A stretch of 64,000 nt of DNA from contig CAVQQQ010000002.1 in the NCBI GenBank assembly GCA_963715025.1, positions 682,001-746,000 on the forward strand. Direction: 5' to 3'. A program made the translations under genes and the position numbers. This stretch comes from DASSJT01 sp963715025 (GTDB taxonomy: Bacteria > Actinomycetota > Actinomycetes > Actinomycetales > Dermatophilaceae). Positions 33,776 to 42,367 of this stretch are shown in pieces (the stretch's first letter is position 1; each line of letters starts with the position of its first letter). The notes beneath the pieces were generated by a model that was not told where the DNA came from, did not search any database, and was given only the letters and a program-made list of their open reading frames with translations.

Positions 33776-33978
33776 GCTTGGGTCTCCCTCCGGAGCTCGG
33801 CTTCCTCGCGCAGGCGGCCGGGGATCTGGGTGGTGTCGACGGTGGTGAGTCGGACGGTGAAGACCCTGGCGCAGGCGCGGCAGAGCCAGGCCCCGGAGGG
33901 CTCCTCCACCGGGCGCAGATCCTCCTCGGCGCAGAACGGGCAGTAGTAGATGACGCCCGCCCCGGGGCTGTCACTCAT
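33772..33978 (-). CDS. small zinc-ribbon protein of the sulfate operon
   Basis: A 68-residue protein with two Cys pairs, CPFC and CRAC, spaced 18 residues apart as in a zinc ribbon, then a charged helix (GRLREEAELRRETQA). It overlaps sirA and cysH by four bases at each end, so it is made with them. A small ORF at the same place between sirA and cysH occurs in Streptomyces, which argues for a conserved role, perhaps in metal or electron delivery to SirA or CysH (inference). Function unknown. Confidence 0.82.
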   Translation of the reverse strand: MSDSPGAGVIYYCPFCAEEDLRPVEEPSGAWLCRACARVFTVRLTTVDTTQIPGRLREEAELRRETQA

Positions 33979-35654
33979 CGCAGGTCGTCCTCGTCGGCGC
34001 GCCGGGCCCACACGGCAAACGCCTCGCCCGTCTGGCGCTGCCCGAGGTAATGACCGGCCAGGCGCTCGATGTAGTCCGGAAGGTCCTCGGCTCGGATCTT
34101 CAGCGCGCGGGTCTTGCGCGCCAGCTGGGGATCGGTTCCGAGACTTCCACCCAGGTGCACCTGGAAGACCTCCACCAGGTTGCCGTCGTCGTCGGTCTGC
34201 ACCATCCCCTTGAGGCCCACGTCCGCGACCTGGGTCCGGGCACAGGCATTGGGGCAGCCGTTGACATGGATCGAGAACGGCGCGTCGAACTCGGGCAGGC
34301 GCCGCTCGAGCTCAGCCACCACCGTCCGGGCGCGCGCCTTGGTCTCGACCAGGGCCAGCTTGCAGAACTCGATGCCGGTGCAGGCCAGCACGCCGCGCCG
34401 CCACTCGCTCGGCGCGCTCGGTAGGCCGGCCTCGTCGAGCGCGGACGTGAGGACCACGACCTCGGTCTGAGGGATGTCGAGGACGAGCAGCTTCTGCTGG
34501 GCGGTGAGCCTCACCCGACCGGACCCGTGGCGCTCGGCCAGTTCCGCCACGGCATACAGCGTGGTGCCGCTGACCCGGCCCGCCACGGGGGCGACGCCGA
34601 CCCAGAACCGGCCGTCCTTCTGCGGGTGGACGCCCACGTGGTCGCGGCGGTGGTCGGACGGGGCCGCTGGGGCCGGGCCGTCGGCGAGCGAGCGCCCCAG
34701 GTATTCGCGCTCCAGCACCTCGCGGAAACGCTCCGGGCCCCAGTCGGCCATGAGGAACTTGAGCCGGGCCCGGTTGCGCAGGCGTCGGTAGCCGTAGTCG
34801 CGGAAGATCGAGACGACGCCCTTCCAGACCTCGGGCACGTCCGCCAGGCGCACCCAGGCGCCGAGGCGCTGGGCGAACATGGGGTTGGTCGAGAGGCCGC
34901 CGCCGACCCAGACGTCGAAGCCGGGGCCGAGCTCGGGGTGCTCGACGCCGACGAAGGAGATGTCGTTGACCTCGTGGGCCACGTCCAGGCTCGGCGAGCC
35001 GGAGACCGCGGTCTTGAACTTGCGGGGCAGGTTGGAGAACTCGGGGCTTCCGATGTAGCGCTCGAGGATCGCGCGGACGGCTGGTGTGCCGTCGACGACC
35101 TCGTCCGCGGCGATGCCGGCCACCGGTGAGCCGAGGATGACGCGCGGGGTGTCGCCGCAGGCCTCGGCCGTCGTCAGGCCCACAGCCTCGAGGCGGCGCC
35201 AGATCTCGGGCACGTCCTCGATGCGGATCCAGTGCAGCTGGATGTTCTGCCGGTCGGAGATGTCGGCGGTGTCGCGCGCGAACTCCGTGCTGATCCCGGC
35301 GACAGTCCGCAGCTGAACGCTGGACAGCGCGCCGCCGTCGCTGCGCACTCGCAGCATGAAGTACTCGTCGTCGAGCTCGCTGGGGTCGAGCGTGGCCGTC
35401 TTGCCGCCATCGATGCCCGGCTTGCGCTGGGTGTACAGGCCCCACCAGCGCATCCGGCCCCGGAGGTCGTCACCGGGGATCGAGGCGAAGCCCTCTTTTG
35501 CGTAGACCTGCTCGATCCGGGCCCGCACGTTGAGCCCGTCGTCGGCCTGCTTGAACTCCTCGTTGTGGTTGAGGGGAGTGCGGTCGCCGTCCGACCACGC
35601 GCCGGTGGCGGCAGTTCGCGTCGGGCGGCTCGGTCGGGCTGGCGCCTGGGTCAC
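33975..35654 (-). CDS. sirA: ferredoxin-dependent sulfite reductase, SirA type
   Basis: About 559 residues with the two-fold repeated nitrite/sulfite reductase fold. RQNIQLHWIRIEDVPEIWRR and ACGDTPRVILGSPVAG belong to the first half. The siroheme-[4Fe-4S] ligands are in TGIEFCKLALVETK and NGCPNACAR (Cys-x5-Cys is replaced by one Cys plus Cys-x3-Cys, as in the actinobacterial group). It reduces sulfite to sulfide with six electrons from ferredoxin. I chose GTG 35654 because CACAAT at 35661-35666 could be its -10; an in-frame ATG at 35672 is the alternative. It is the first gene of the operon. Confidence 0.92.
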   Translation of the reverse strand: MTQAPARPSRPTRTAATGAWSDGDRTPLNHNEEFKQADDGLNVRARIEQVYAKEGFASIPGDDLRGRMRWWGLYTQRKPGIDGGKTATLDPSELDDEYFMLRVRSDGGALSSVQLRTVAGISTEFARDTADISDRQNIQLHWIRIEDVPEIWRRLEAVGLTTAEACGDTPRVILGSPVAGIAADEVVDGTPAVRAILERYIGSPEFSNLPRKFKTAVSGSPSLDVAHEVNDISFVGVEHPELGPGFDVWVGGGLSTNPMFAQRLGAWVRLADVPEVWKGVVSIFRDYGYRRLRNRARLKFLMADWGPERFREVLEREYLGRSLADGPAPAAPSDHRRDHVGVHPQKDGRFWVGVAPVAGRVSGTTLYAVAELAERHGSGRVRLTAQQKLLVLDIPQTEVVVLTSALDEAGLPSAPSEWRRGVLACTGIEFCKLALVETKARARTVVAELERRLPEFDAPFSIHVNGCPNACARTQVADVGLKGMVQTDDDGNLVEVFQVHLGGSLGTDPQLARKTRALKIRAEDLPDYIERLAGHYLGQRQTGEAFAVWARRADEDDLR

Positions 35655-35660
35655 GGACCC

Positions 35661-35666
35661 ATTGTG
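35661..35666 (-). promoter_or_regulatory. possible -10 box CACAAT for the sulfate operon
   Basis: On the minus strand CACAAT is followed by six bases and GTG 35654. It is a weaker match to TANNNT than the others. Confidence 0.35.
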
Positions 35667-35675
35667 CCGCATAGC

Positions 35676-35690
35676 TTATGGATTGCATAA
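35676..35690. promoter_or_regulatory. dyad TTATG-N5-CATAA upstream of sirA
   Basis: A perfect 5-bp inverted repeat in an AT-rich patch sits 22 to 36 bases before the proposed sirA start, where it would cover the -35 region. It is a candidate operator for sulfur-responsive control of the whole operon; the regulator is not identified. Confidence 0.4.
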
Positions 35691-35756
35691 CGTTCCATTA
35701 TCTGAGCGGAATGCCTACTGGACGGGCAGGGAATGAGGTGGGTGGCGACCCGGCGC

Positions 35757-37355
35757 TCAGGCCAGGGCGACCAGGTCTCGGTAGTCCGGGCCCCAGAGGT
35801 CCTCGACGCCGTCGGGCAGCAAGAGAATCCGCTCGGGCTCGAGGGCCTCGACCGCGCCCTCGTCGTGGGTCACAAGCACCACGGCGCCCTTGTAGGTGCG
35901 CAGCGCTCCCAGGATCTCTTCGCGGGATGCCGGGTCGAGGTTGTTGGTGGGCTCGTCGAGCAGCAGGACGTTGGCCGACGACACGACGAGCAGGGCCAGC
36001 GAGAGCCGGGTCTTCTCACCGCCGGAGAGGACTCCGGCGGGCTTGTCCACGTCGTCCCCCGAGAACAGGAAGGAGCCGAGGACCTTGCGCACCTCGGTCT
36101 CGCCGAGGTCCGGAGCGGCACTCTTCATGTTCTGCAGGACAGTGCGCTCGACATCGAGGTTCTCGTGCTCCTGGGCGTAGTAGCCGAGCTTCAGGCCGTG
36201 GCCCGGCTGGACCTCCCCGGTGTCGGGCTGGTCGATGCCCGACAGCATGCGCAGCAGGGTCGTCTTGCCGGCGCCGTTGAGGCCGAGCACCACCACCCGG
36301 GAGCCCCGGTCGACCGCCAGATCGACGTCGGTGAAGACCTCCTGGGACCCGTAGGACCGCGACAGACCGCTCGCCCGCAGCGGCGTCCGCCCGCAGGGAG
36401 CGGGCTCGGGGAACCGGAGCCTGGCCACCCGGTCGGTGACCCGCTCCCCCTCGAGGCCGGCGAGCAGCCGCTCGGCACGCCGGGCCATGTTCTGGGCGGC
36501 CACGGCCTTGGTCGCCTTGGCTCGCATCTTGTCGGCCTGCGCCATCAGGGCCGATGCCTTCTTCTCCGCGTTGGCGCGCTCCCGCTTGCGCCGCCGCTCG
36601 TCGGTCTCGCGCTGGAGCAGGTAGGGCTTCCAGCCGACGTTGTAGACGTCCAGCTCGGCCCGGTTGGCGTCGAGGTGGAACACCCGGTTGACGACCGCCT
36701 CGAGCAGCTCGACGTCGTGGGAGATGACCACCAGGCCACCGCGGTAGGCCTTGAGGTAGTCGCGCAGCCAGACGACCGAGTCGGCGTCGAGGTGGTTGGT
36801 CGGCTCGTCCAGCAGCAGTGTCGAGGCGCCGGAGAACAGGATCCGCGACAGCTCGATGCGGCGGCGCTGCCCGCCGGACAGCGTGCCGAGCTCCTGGCCC
36901 AGCACCCGCTCCTCCAGTCCGAGGGCACCGGCGATCGAGGCTGCCTCGGCCTCCGCGGCATACCCCCCGGCGCTGGCGAACTCGGCGTCCAGCCGCGCGT
37001 ACCTGCGCATCGCCCGCTCCTGGGTGTCGCCGTCGGCGCTGGCCATCTGCTTCTCGGATGCGCGCAGGTCGCGCACGATCGTGTCGAGGCCGCGCGCCGA
37101 GAGCACGCGGTCACGCGCGGTGATGTGCAGGTCGCCGGTGCGCGGGTCCTGCGGCAGGTAGCCGACGTCGCCGGACGACATCACCGACCCTGCCGCGGCC
37201 TGAGTGACCCCGGCGAGGACCTTGGTGAGGGTGGTCTTCCCGGCACCGTTGCGCCCAACGAGGCCGATCCGGTCCCCCGCCGCGATGCGGAACGTGGCGT
37301 TGTCGAGGAGCAGCCGGGAGCCGGCCCGGAGCTCGATACCCGTGGCAGCAATCAC
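35757..37355 (-). CDS. ABC-F family ATPase (ribosome-associated)
   Basis: A 532-residue protein with two ABC ATPase domains and no membrane segment. NBD1 has Walker A GRNGAGKTT (about 34-42), signature LSGGQRRRIELSR and LLLDEPTNHLDADS. NBD2 has GLNGAGKTT, LSGGEKTRLSLAL and LLLDEPTNNLDPAS. Between them lies the charged helical linker (ETDERRRKRERANAEKKASA) that reaches into the ribosome in this family. Members remodel the peptidyl-transferase centre during stalling or give antibiotic resistance by ribosome protection. Which subfamily this is cannot be settled by eye. The start is a GTG with no clear ribosome site. Confidence 0.9.
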   Translation of the reverse strand: MIAATGIELRAGSRLLLDNATFRIAAGDRIGLVGRNGAGKTTLTKVLAGVTQAAAGSVMSSGDVGYLPQDPRTGDLHITARDRVLSARGLDTIVRDLRASEKQMASADGDTQERAMRRYARLDAEFASAGGYAAEAEAASIAGALGLEERVLGQELGTLSGGQRRRIELSRILFSGASTLLLDEPTNHLDADSVVWLRDYLKAYRGGLVVISHDVELLEAVVNRVFHLDANRAELDVYNVGWKPYLLQRETDERRRKRERANAEKKASALMAQADKMRAKATKAVAAQNMARRAERLLAGLEGERVTDRVARLRFPEPAPCGRTPLRASGLSRSYGSQEVFTDVDLAVDRGSRVVVLGLNGAGKTTLLRMLSGIDQPDTGEVQPGHGLKLGYYAQEHENLDVERTVLQNMKSAAPDLGETEVRKVLGSFLFSGDDVDKPAGVLSGGEKTRLSLALLVVSSANVLLLDEPTNNLDPASREEILGALRTYKGAVVLVTHDEGAVEALEPERILLLPDGVEDLWGPDYRDLVALA

Positions 37356-37548
37356 CGGTCAACCACCACAGAAGGTCACTCCCGAAGGCCTGCTCAGCGC
37401 GGATGGGTTGGCATGAATCGAGGGCGGGTACCACCGCCCCGATACCTTCCTGCGGCGCGGGCCTCGTTCGCGCGCTGGACAGGTGCTCGTGACTAGTCTA
37501 AGGGCGCAGATCCGCTGGCCGGATCCGCCCCAGAGCCCGGAGGCGCCC

Positions 37549-38460
37549 ATGAGTTTCAACGAGAACGTCCAGATCGACACCTCGCAGGTCGAGTCGGGCG
37601 GCTCGGGAGGCCGCGGTCCGGGTGGACTCGTGGTCGGCGGCGGCATTGGCGGCCTCATCCTGCTCGTCATCATGATGTTCCTCGGCATCAACCCCAACGA
37701 CGTGCCCTCCAACCCCTCGGGCACCGACCCCGGCCAGGTGCAGCCGGGCGGCTCGCAGAGCAGCGGAAGCTTCGCCCAGTGCAAGACGGGCGCCGATGCC
37801 AACAAGAACGACGTGTGCCGGGTCATCGCCACCGTCAACTCGGTGCAGGCCTTCTGGTCGGAGGACCTCTCGCGCTACGGCAAGCAGTACACGCCGGCCA
37901 AGACCGTGCTCTACTCCGGAGCCACCCAGTCGCAGTGCGGCACCGCGTCCAACCAGGTCGGGCCGTTCTACTGCCCCCTTGACAAGAAGGTCTATATCGA
38001 CGCCTCCTTCTTCCAGATCCTCAGCAAGCAGTTCGGCGCGGACACCGGGGCCCTGGCCCAGGAGTACGTCGTCGCTCACGAGTACGGCCACCACATCCAG
38101 GACGAGCTCGGCCTGCTCGGGCGCGCCCAACAGGATCCCAGCGGGCCCCAGAGCGGCGGCGTCCGGATTGAGCTCATGGCCGACTGTCTGGCCGGAGTCT
38201 GGGCCAAGCACGCCACCGAGACCAAGGACGCCAACGGCGTCACCTTCCTCAAGCCGCTGACCCAGGACGACATCAAATCAGCCCTGTCGGCAGCCTCGGC
38301 GGTTGGCGACGACCGGATCCAGCAGAAGACGCAGGGACAGGTCACGACCGAGTCGTGGACCCATGGGTCGTCCGCGGCCCGACAGCACTGGTTCATGCAG
38401 GGCTTTGACCAGGGCGACCTCAACTCATGCGACACCTTCGCGGTCGAAACGGTCGAGTGA
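37549..38460 (+). CDS. YpfJ-type neutral zinc metallopeptidase, membrane-anchored
   Basis: A 303-residue protein. A cytoplasmic N-terminus rich in Gly/Ser is followed by one membrane helix (about 31-50, GGGIGGLILLVIMMFLGI), a Pro/Gly/Ser linker and the extracytoplasmic domain. The zinc motif is HEYGHHIQDELG (about 182-193), with Glu as base and the third ligand probably in IELMADCLAGVWA. DLNSCDTF closes the protein as in the family. Substrates are unknown. The ATG follows GGAGG by five bases; TAGTCT at 37494-37499 may be its -10. It converges with the acVLRF1 gene. Confidence 0.88.
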   Translation: MSFNENVQIDTSQVESGGSGGRGPGGLVVGGGIGGLILLVIMMFLGINPNDVPSNPSGTDPGQVQPGGSQSSGSFAQCKTGADANKNDVCRVIATVNSVQAFWSEDLSRYGKQYTPAKTVLYSGATQSQCGTASNQVGPFYCPLDKKVYIDASFFQILSKQFGADTGALAQEYVVAHEYGHHIQDELGLLGRAQQDPSGPQSGGVRIELMADCLAGVWAKHATETKDANGVTFLKPLTQDDIKSALSAASAVGDDRIQQKTQGQVTTESWTHGSSAARQHWFMQGFDQGDLNSCDTFAVETVE

Positions 38461-38481
38461 GGCAGCACTGGCGCGCCCCGG

Positions 38482-39018
38482 TCACGGCTGTTCGGCCCGC
38501 TCCGCCAAGGTGATCCGCACGGCACGCCCTCGCCGCAGTGCCTCCTCCAGCACATCGAGCCTGGGATCGGGCAGGTCATAGAACTCCCGGCGCGGCAGTC
38601 GGGCCAGGTGGGAGAGCCGCGAATCGGCCAGGACGTCACGCACCAGAGCCCGGTCCCCGCCCACCACGAGACCAGCGGGTACGCCGGGCGGTAGGTTGCG
38701 CAGGGCATGGTCGGCGACCGCGCGCACCAGCTCGTCGGCTTGGTTGCCGCGGCGCCTCGCGAAGCGCTGCTGCGACTGGCCCCCTGCCGCCGTGCGCGAC
38801 TGCACGTAGCGGGTGCCGGTCTTGTGGGCGACGAGCTGGCCCGCGCGGGCCAGGCCCACGGCATACCCGCCGCGGCGCACGAGCACCAGCCCCAGCGGGT
38901 CGTTGGGGAACTCCTCCCGCGCCACGATGTCGAAGCGCGCGGCGCCGTCGTCGCGACGGGCGAAGCCCTCCAGCCAGCGCTCGAGGCGCTCTGGCGCGAC
39001 CTCGACGACGCGGCTCAC
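38482..39018 (-). CDS. acVLRF1-family peptidyl-tRNA hydrolase
   Basis: A 178-residue member of the actinobacterial Vms1/ANKZF1-like release-factor family. The telling motif is TRYVQSRTAAGGQSQQRFAR, continuing RRGNQADELV; the GGQ-S-Q-Q loop corresponds to the catalytic loop that eukaryotic Vms1 uses to cut nascent chains from tRNA on stalled ribosomes. RREFYDLPDPRLDVLEEALR closes the domain. I chose GTG 39018 (SRVVEVAPERL), which starts 18 bases after the end of the MIP18-like gene. It is the last gene of the suf operon, although its known relatives act in ribosome rescue. Confidence 0.85.
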   Translation of the reverse strand: MSRVVEVAPERLERWLEGFARRDDGAARFDIVAREEFPNDPLGLVLVRRGGYAVGLARAGQLVAHKTGTRYVQSRTAAGGQSQQRFARRRGNQADELVRAVADHALRNLPPGVPAGLVVGGDRALVRDVLADSRLSHLARLPRREFYDLPDPRLDVLEEALRRGRAVRITLAERAEQP

Positions 39019-39035
39019 CTGTGGCGCGTCGGACG

Positions 39036-39371
39036 TCAGATGTTGAAGCCGAGGGCGCGCAGCTGCTCGCGGCCGTCCTCGGTGATCTTGTCGGGCCCCC
39101 ACGGCGGCATCCACACCCAGTTGATCCGGTGCGACGCCACGACGCCGTCGAGCGCCTGCTGGGTCTGGTCCTCGATGACGTCGGTGAGCGGGCAGGCCGC
39201 CGACGTGAGGGTCATGTCGAGGACGGCGTGGTTCTGGGCGTCGACGGTGATGCCGTAGACGAGGCCGAGGTCGACGACGTTGATGCCGAGCTCGGGGTCG
39301 ACGACGTCGCGCATCGCCTCCTCGACGTCGGCGACGTTAGCCGGCGTCTGGATGGTGGTGGTGTCGCTCAT
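39036..39371 (-). CDS. MIP18/DUF59-family Fe-S assembly factor (SufT-like)
   Basis: A 111-residue protein of the MIP18 fold. VEEAMRDVVDPELGINVVDL followed by GLVYGI is the family signature, and the single conserved Cys is in TLTSAACPLTDVIEDQTQQA. SufT-like proteins help mature and deliver Fe-S clusters, which fits its place between sufU and the acVLRF1 gene. It ends in the typical PPWGPDKITEDGREQLRALG. It lies 26 bases after sufU. Confidence 0.92.
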   Translation of the reverse strand: MSDTTTIQTPANVADVEEAMRDVVDPELGINVVDLGLVYGITVDAQNHAVLDMTLTSAACPLTDVIEDQTQQALDGVVASHRINWVWMPPWGPDKITEDGREQLRALGFNI

Positions 39372-39397
39372 CAGCTCTCTCCTTGCTGCAGCGGTGG

Positions 39398-39877
39398 TCA
39401 GGCGTGGGGGGCGGTCGTCGCGGCCGCCCCGTCAGCGGCGGGTGCAGAGATGTCCTCGCCGGCGCGGGCGAGGGCGTCAGTGAAGGCGCTCCACCCGAGC
39501 AGTGCGCACTTGACGCGTGCGGGGTAGCGGGCCACTCCTGCGAACGCCACGCCGTCGCCGATCTGTTCCTCGTCGCCGGGATCCGAGCCCTTCGAGGTGA
39601 GCATGGCGCGCATGGCGGCGAACGTCTCCAGAGCCTGGGCGACGGGGTGGCCGATCACCTCGTCGGCCAGGACCGACGTGGAGGCGGTGGAGATCGAGCA
39701 GCCCAGCGCGTCGTAGGAGACGTCCTGGACCACGCCGTCCTCGACCCGGATCCGAAGCGTCACCTCGTCGCCGCAGGTGGGGTTGACATGGTGCACCTCG
39801 GCGTCGAACGGCTCTCGCAGGCCGGCGTGGTGGGGACGCTTGGAGTGCTCGAGGATGAGCTCCTGGTAGAGGTCCAT
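39398..39877 (-). CDS. sufU: SufU-type Fe-S assembly / sulfur acceptor protein
   Basis: A 159-residue NifU-N-like protein. The three conserved Cys are in NPTCGDEVTLRI, ALGCSISTAS and VKCALLGWSAF; with Asp in the first motif they bind zinc and accept persulfide sulfur from SufS. It starts MDLYQELILEHSKRPHHAG, which is diagnostic. The ATG overlaps the sufS stop by one base (TGATG), so the partner pair is co-translated. An Ala-rich tail after residue 145 is dispensable-looking. Confidence 0.94.
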   Translation of the reverse strand: MDLYQELILEHSKRPHHAGLREPFDAEVHHVNPTCGDEVTLRIRVEDGVVQDVSYDALGCSISTASTSVLADEVIGHPVAQALETFAAMRAMLTSKGSDPGDEEQIGDGVAFAGVARYPARVKCALLGWSAFTDALARAGEDISAPAADGAAATTAPHA

Positions 39878-41200
39878 CAGCGGGCCACCACCGCATCGTC
39901 GCCGGTCGGCACGCCGAAGACCGCGGGCACTCGGTCGAGGGCCGCCAGGAGGGCGTCGAGCTCGGCCGGGGTGTTGTAGACGGCGACGCTCGCGCGCACG
40001 CTGGCGGTGACGCCCAGCCGGCGGTGTAACGGCCAGGCACAGTGGTGGCCGACCCGCACGGCGACACCCTGGTCGTCGAGGATCTGGCCGACGTCGTGGG
40101 CGTGGACGCCGTCGACCACGAAGGCGACAGCACCGCCGCGGCTGTCGAGCGTGGTGGGCCCGAGCACCCGGATCCAGGGCCGGTCGGCCAGGCCCGCGAG
40201 CAGCTGTGCGGTCAGGGCCTGCTCGTGGGCGTGGATGCGGTCCATGCCGAGTGCGGTCAGGTAGTCCACGGCCGCAGCCAGCCCGATCGCCTGCGCGGCC
40301 ATCGGGACCCCGGCCTCGAACCGCTGGGGCGGGGCGGCATACGTGCTGCTCTCCATGCGGACAGTCTCGATCATGGATCCGCCGGTGAGGAACGGCGGCA
40401 TCTGCTCGAGGAGCTCAAAGCGGCCCCAGAGCACACCGATGCCCATTGGCCCCAGCATCTTGTGGCCGGAGAAGGCCAGGAAGTCGACGCCGAGCCCCGC
40501 CGCGGAGTCGGCGACGTCGACAGGGAGGTGCGGCACCGACTGACAGGCGTCGAGCACCGAGATCGCCCCAACGGCTCGGGCCGCGTCGGCCAGCCGGCGG
40601 ACCGGGGTGACCGTGCCCAGCACGTTGGAGGTGTGGGTGAACGCGAAGACCTTGGTGCGCTCGGTCAGGAGGGCGTCGAGGCCGGAGAGGTCGAGTCGCC
40701 CCTCGTCGGTGATGGGAACCCAGCGCAACGTCGCCCCGGTGCGCCTCGCCAGCTCCTGCCAGGGCACGAGGTTGGCGTGGTGCTCCATCTCGGTGACCAG
40801 GATCTCGTCGCCCCGGGCCGATCCTGAACCGCGCTGCGGCCTCGCCCGCGAACGCCGCGTTGGAGAAGGCGTAGGCCACGAGGTTGAGTGCCTCGGTAGC
40901 GTTCTTGGTGAACACGGCCTCGCGCGCAGGCGCCCCGATGAAGGCCGCGATCCGCGCCCGGGCGGACTCGTAGGCCTCGGTGCCCTCCTCGGAGAGCTGG
41001 TGGGCGCCCCGGTGGACGGCGGAGTTCAGCTGCTCGTAGAACGCCCGCTCCGCGTCGAGCACCTGCCGAGGCTTCTGGGAGGTAGCGGCCGAGTCGAGGT
41101 AGACGAGCGGCTTCCCGCCGCGCACCGTGCGCCCCAGGATCGGGAAGTCGGCCCGGATGCGGGCGAGCTCCCGGTCGCTGAAGGGGCTGCTGGGTGTCAT
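39877..41200 (-). CDS. sufS: cysteine desulfurase SufS, reading frame broken by +1 base
   Basis: Two overlapping frames together make one SufS of about 440 residues. The N-terminal part (41200 to about 40815) has LVYLDSAATSQKPRQVLDAE and TKNATEALNLVAYAFSNAAF. The C-terminal part resumes EMEHHANLVPWQELARRTGA, includes the PLP Lys in DFLAFSGHKMLGPMGIGVLW, and the active-site Cys in VGHHCAWPLHR. The switch occurs at GATCGGCCCGGGGCGAC (minus strand); removing one G from the GGGG restores GPGDEILVTEMEHH. SufS supplies sulfur to SufBCD via SufU. As the operon is otherwise intact and probably essential, an assembly error or very recent mutation is more likely than decay. Confidence 0.9.
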
Positions 41201-41222
41201 GGGTGCCTCCGGGAAGGGCTGA

Positions 41223-41978
41223 TCAGGCGGTGGCGAGGTAGCGGTCGTAGCCTTCGTCCTCGAGCCGCTCGGCGAGCTCGGGGCCGCCCTCCTCGACGAT
41301 CTTGCCGTCGATGAAGACGTGGACGAAGTCGGGCTGGATGTAGCGCAGGATCCGCGTGTAGTGCGTGATCAGGAGGATGCCGACGTCGGTCGTCTCCTTG
41401 GCCCGGTTGACCCCCTCCGAGACCACCTTGAGGGCGTCGACGTCGAGGCCGGAGTCGGTCTCGTCGAGGATCGCGATCCTCGGCTTGAGCAGCTCCATCT
41501 GGAGGATCTCGTGGCGCTTCTTCTCGCCGCCGGAGAACCCCTCGTTGACGTTGCGCTCGGCGAAGGCGGGGTCCATGCGCAGGTTGCCCATGGCCTCCTT
41601 GACGTCCTTCACCCACGCGCGGAGCTTGGGTGCCTCGCCCTCGACGGCCGTCTTGGCCGTGCGCAGGAAGTTGCTGACGGTCACGCCGGGGATCTCGACC
41701 GGGTACTGCATCGCGAGGAACAGGCCCGCGCGGGCGCGCTCGTCGACCTTCATGGCGAGCACGTCCTCACCGTCGAGGGTGACGGTGCCGCCGGTGACGG
41801 TGTACTTGGGATGGCCGGCGATGGAATAGGCCAGCGTCGACTTGCCAGAGCCGTTGGGGCCCATGATGGCGTGGGTCTCGCCGGACTTCACGGTGAGGTC
41901 GACGCCGCGGAGGATCTCCTTGACGCCGTCCTCGACATCGACGGTCACCTGCAGGTTGCGGATCTCAAGAGTGGTCAT
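41223..41978 (-). CDS. sufC: Fe-S assembly ATPase SufC
   Basis: A 251-residue ABC-type ATPase without membrane partner. Walker A is GPNGSGKST (about 40-48), signature FSGGEKKRHEILQMELLKPR, and Walker B IAILDETDSGLDVDALKVVS. The KKRHE variant after the signature is specific to SufC. It binds SufB and SufD and drives shape changes that let clusters form on the complex. It lies 22 bases upstream of sufS and 38 after the Rieske-like gene. It ends EDEGYDRYLATA. Confidence 0.96.
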   Translation of the reverse strand: MTTLEIRNLQVTVDVEDGVKEILRGVDLTVKSGETHAIMGPNGSGKSTLAYSIAGHPKYTVTGGTVTLDGEDVLAMKVDERARAGLFLAMQYPVEIPGVTVSNFLRTAKTAVEGEAPKLRAWVKDVKEAMGNLRMDPAFAERNVNEGFSGGEKKRHEILQMELLKPRIAILDETDSGLDVDALKVVSEGVNRAKETTDVGILLITHYTRILRYIQPDFVHVFIDGKIVEEGGPELAERLEDEGYDRYLATA

Positions 41979-42016
41979 GGGTGCTGGTTCCTCAATCTGT
42001 TCGGGGGGTCAGGCTC

Positions 42017-42367
42017 TCAGTCGTGGATGGGGGTCGTGCCGACGTAGACCTCGTCGTCCTCGACCTTCACCGGATAGACGCTGATGGGGACGGTGGCCGG
42101 CGGGCCGGACGGCTCGCCCGTGCGGATGTCGAAGCGGGAGCCGTGCAGCCAGCACTCGAGCGTGTGCCCCTCGAGCTCGCCCTCAGAGAGCGAGACGTTG
42201 GCGTGGCTGCACGTGTCGTCGACGGCGTAGAGCTCGCCCTCCTGGGTCCGGACGATGGCCACGACCTGCCCGTAGATGTTGGCCGCGGCCACTCCCACCC
42301 TGGGCAGCTCGTCAACGCGGCACACACGGACGAAGTCGTCGTCGATGCTCTCGGGGACAGCGCTCAT
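42017..42367 (-). CDS. Rieske-type ferredoxin in the suf operon
   Basis: A 116-residue Rieske [2Fe-2S] protein. The ligands Cys-x-His and Cys-x2-His are in DTCSHANVSLSEGELEGH and LECWLHGSRFD, the pattern of soluble ferredoxin subunits of ring-hydroxylating dioxygenases. No oxygenase is nearby. The ATG overlaps the sufD stop by four bases, and a gene of this kind at this spot is common in actinobacterial suf operons. It may carry electrons for cluster assembly or receive the first clusters (inference). Confidence 0.92.
   Translation of the reverse strand: MSAVPESIDDDFVRVCRVDELPRVGVAAANIYGQVVAIVRTQEGELYAVDDTCSHANVSLSEGELEGHTLECWLHGSRFDIRTGEPSGPPATVPISVYPVKVEDDEVYVGTTPIHD

Noticed and set aside
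35673..35756. Sulfur riboswitch (SAM or similar) ahead of sirA
   Set aside because: The gap to the next gene is only about 84-100 bases, and the transcript seems to begin at or near the start codon, leaving no room for an aptamer.
40805..40820. Programmed ribosomal frameshift in sufS
   Set aside because: No slippery heptamer, downstream knot or internal ribosome-like site is evident around the G-run; an error or recent mutation is simpler.
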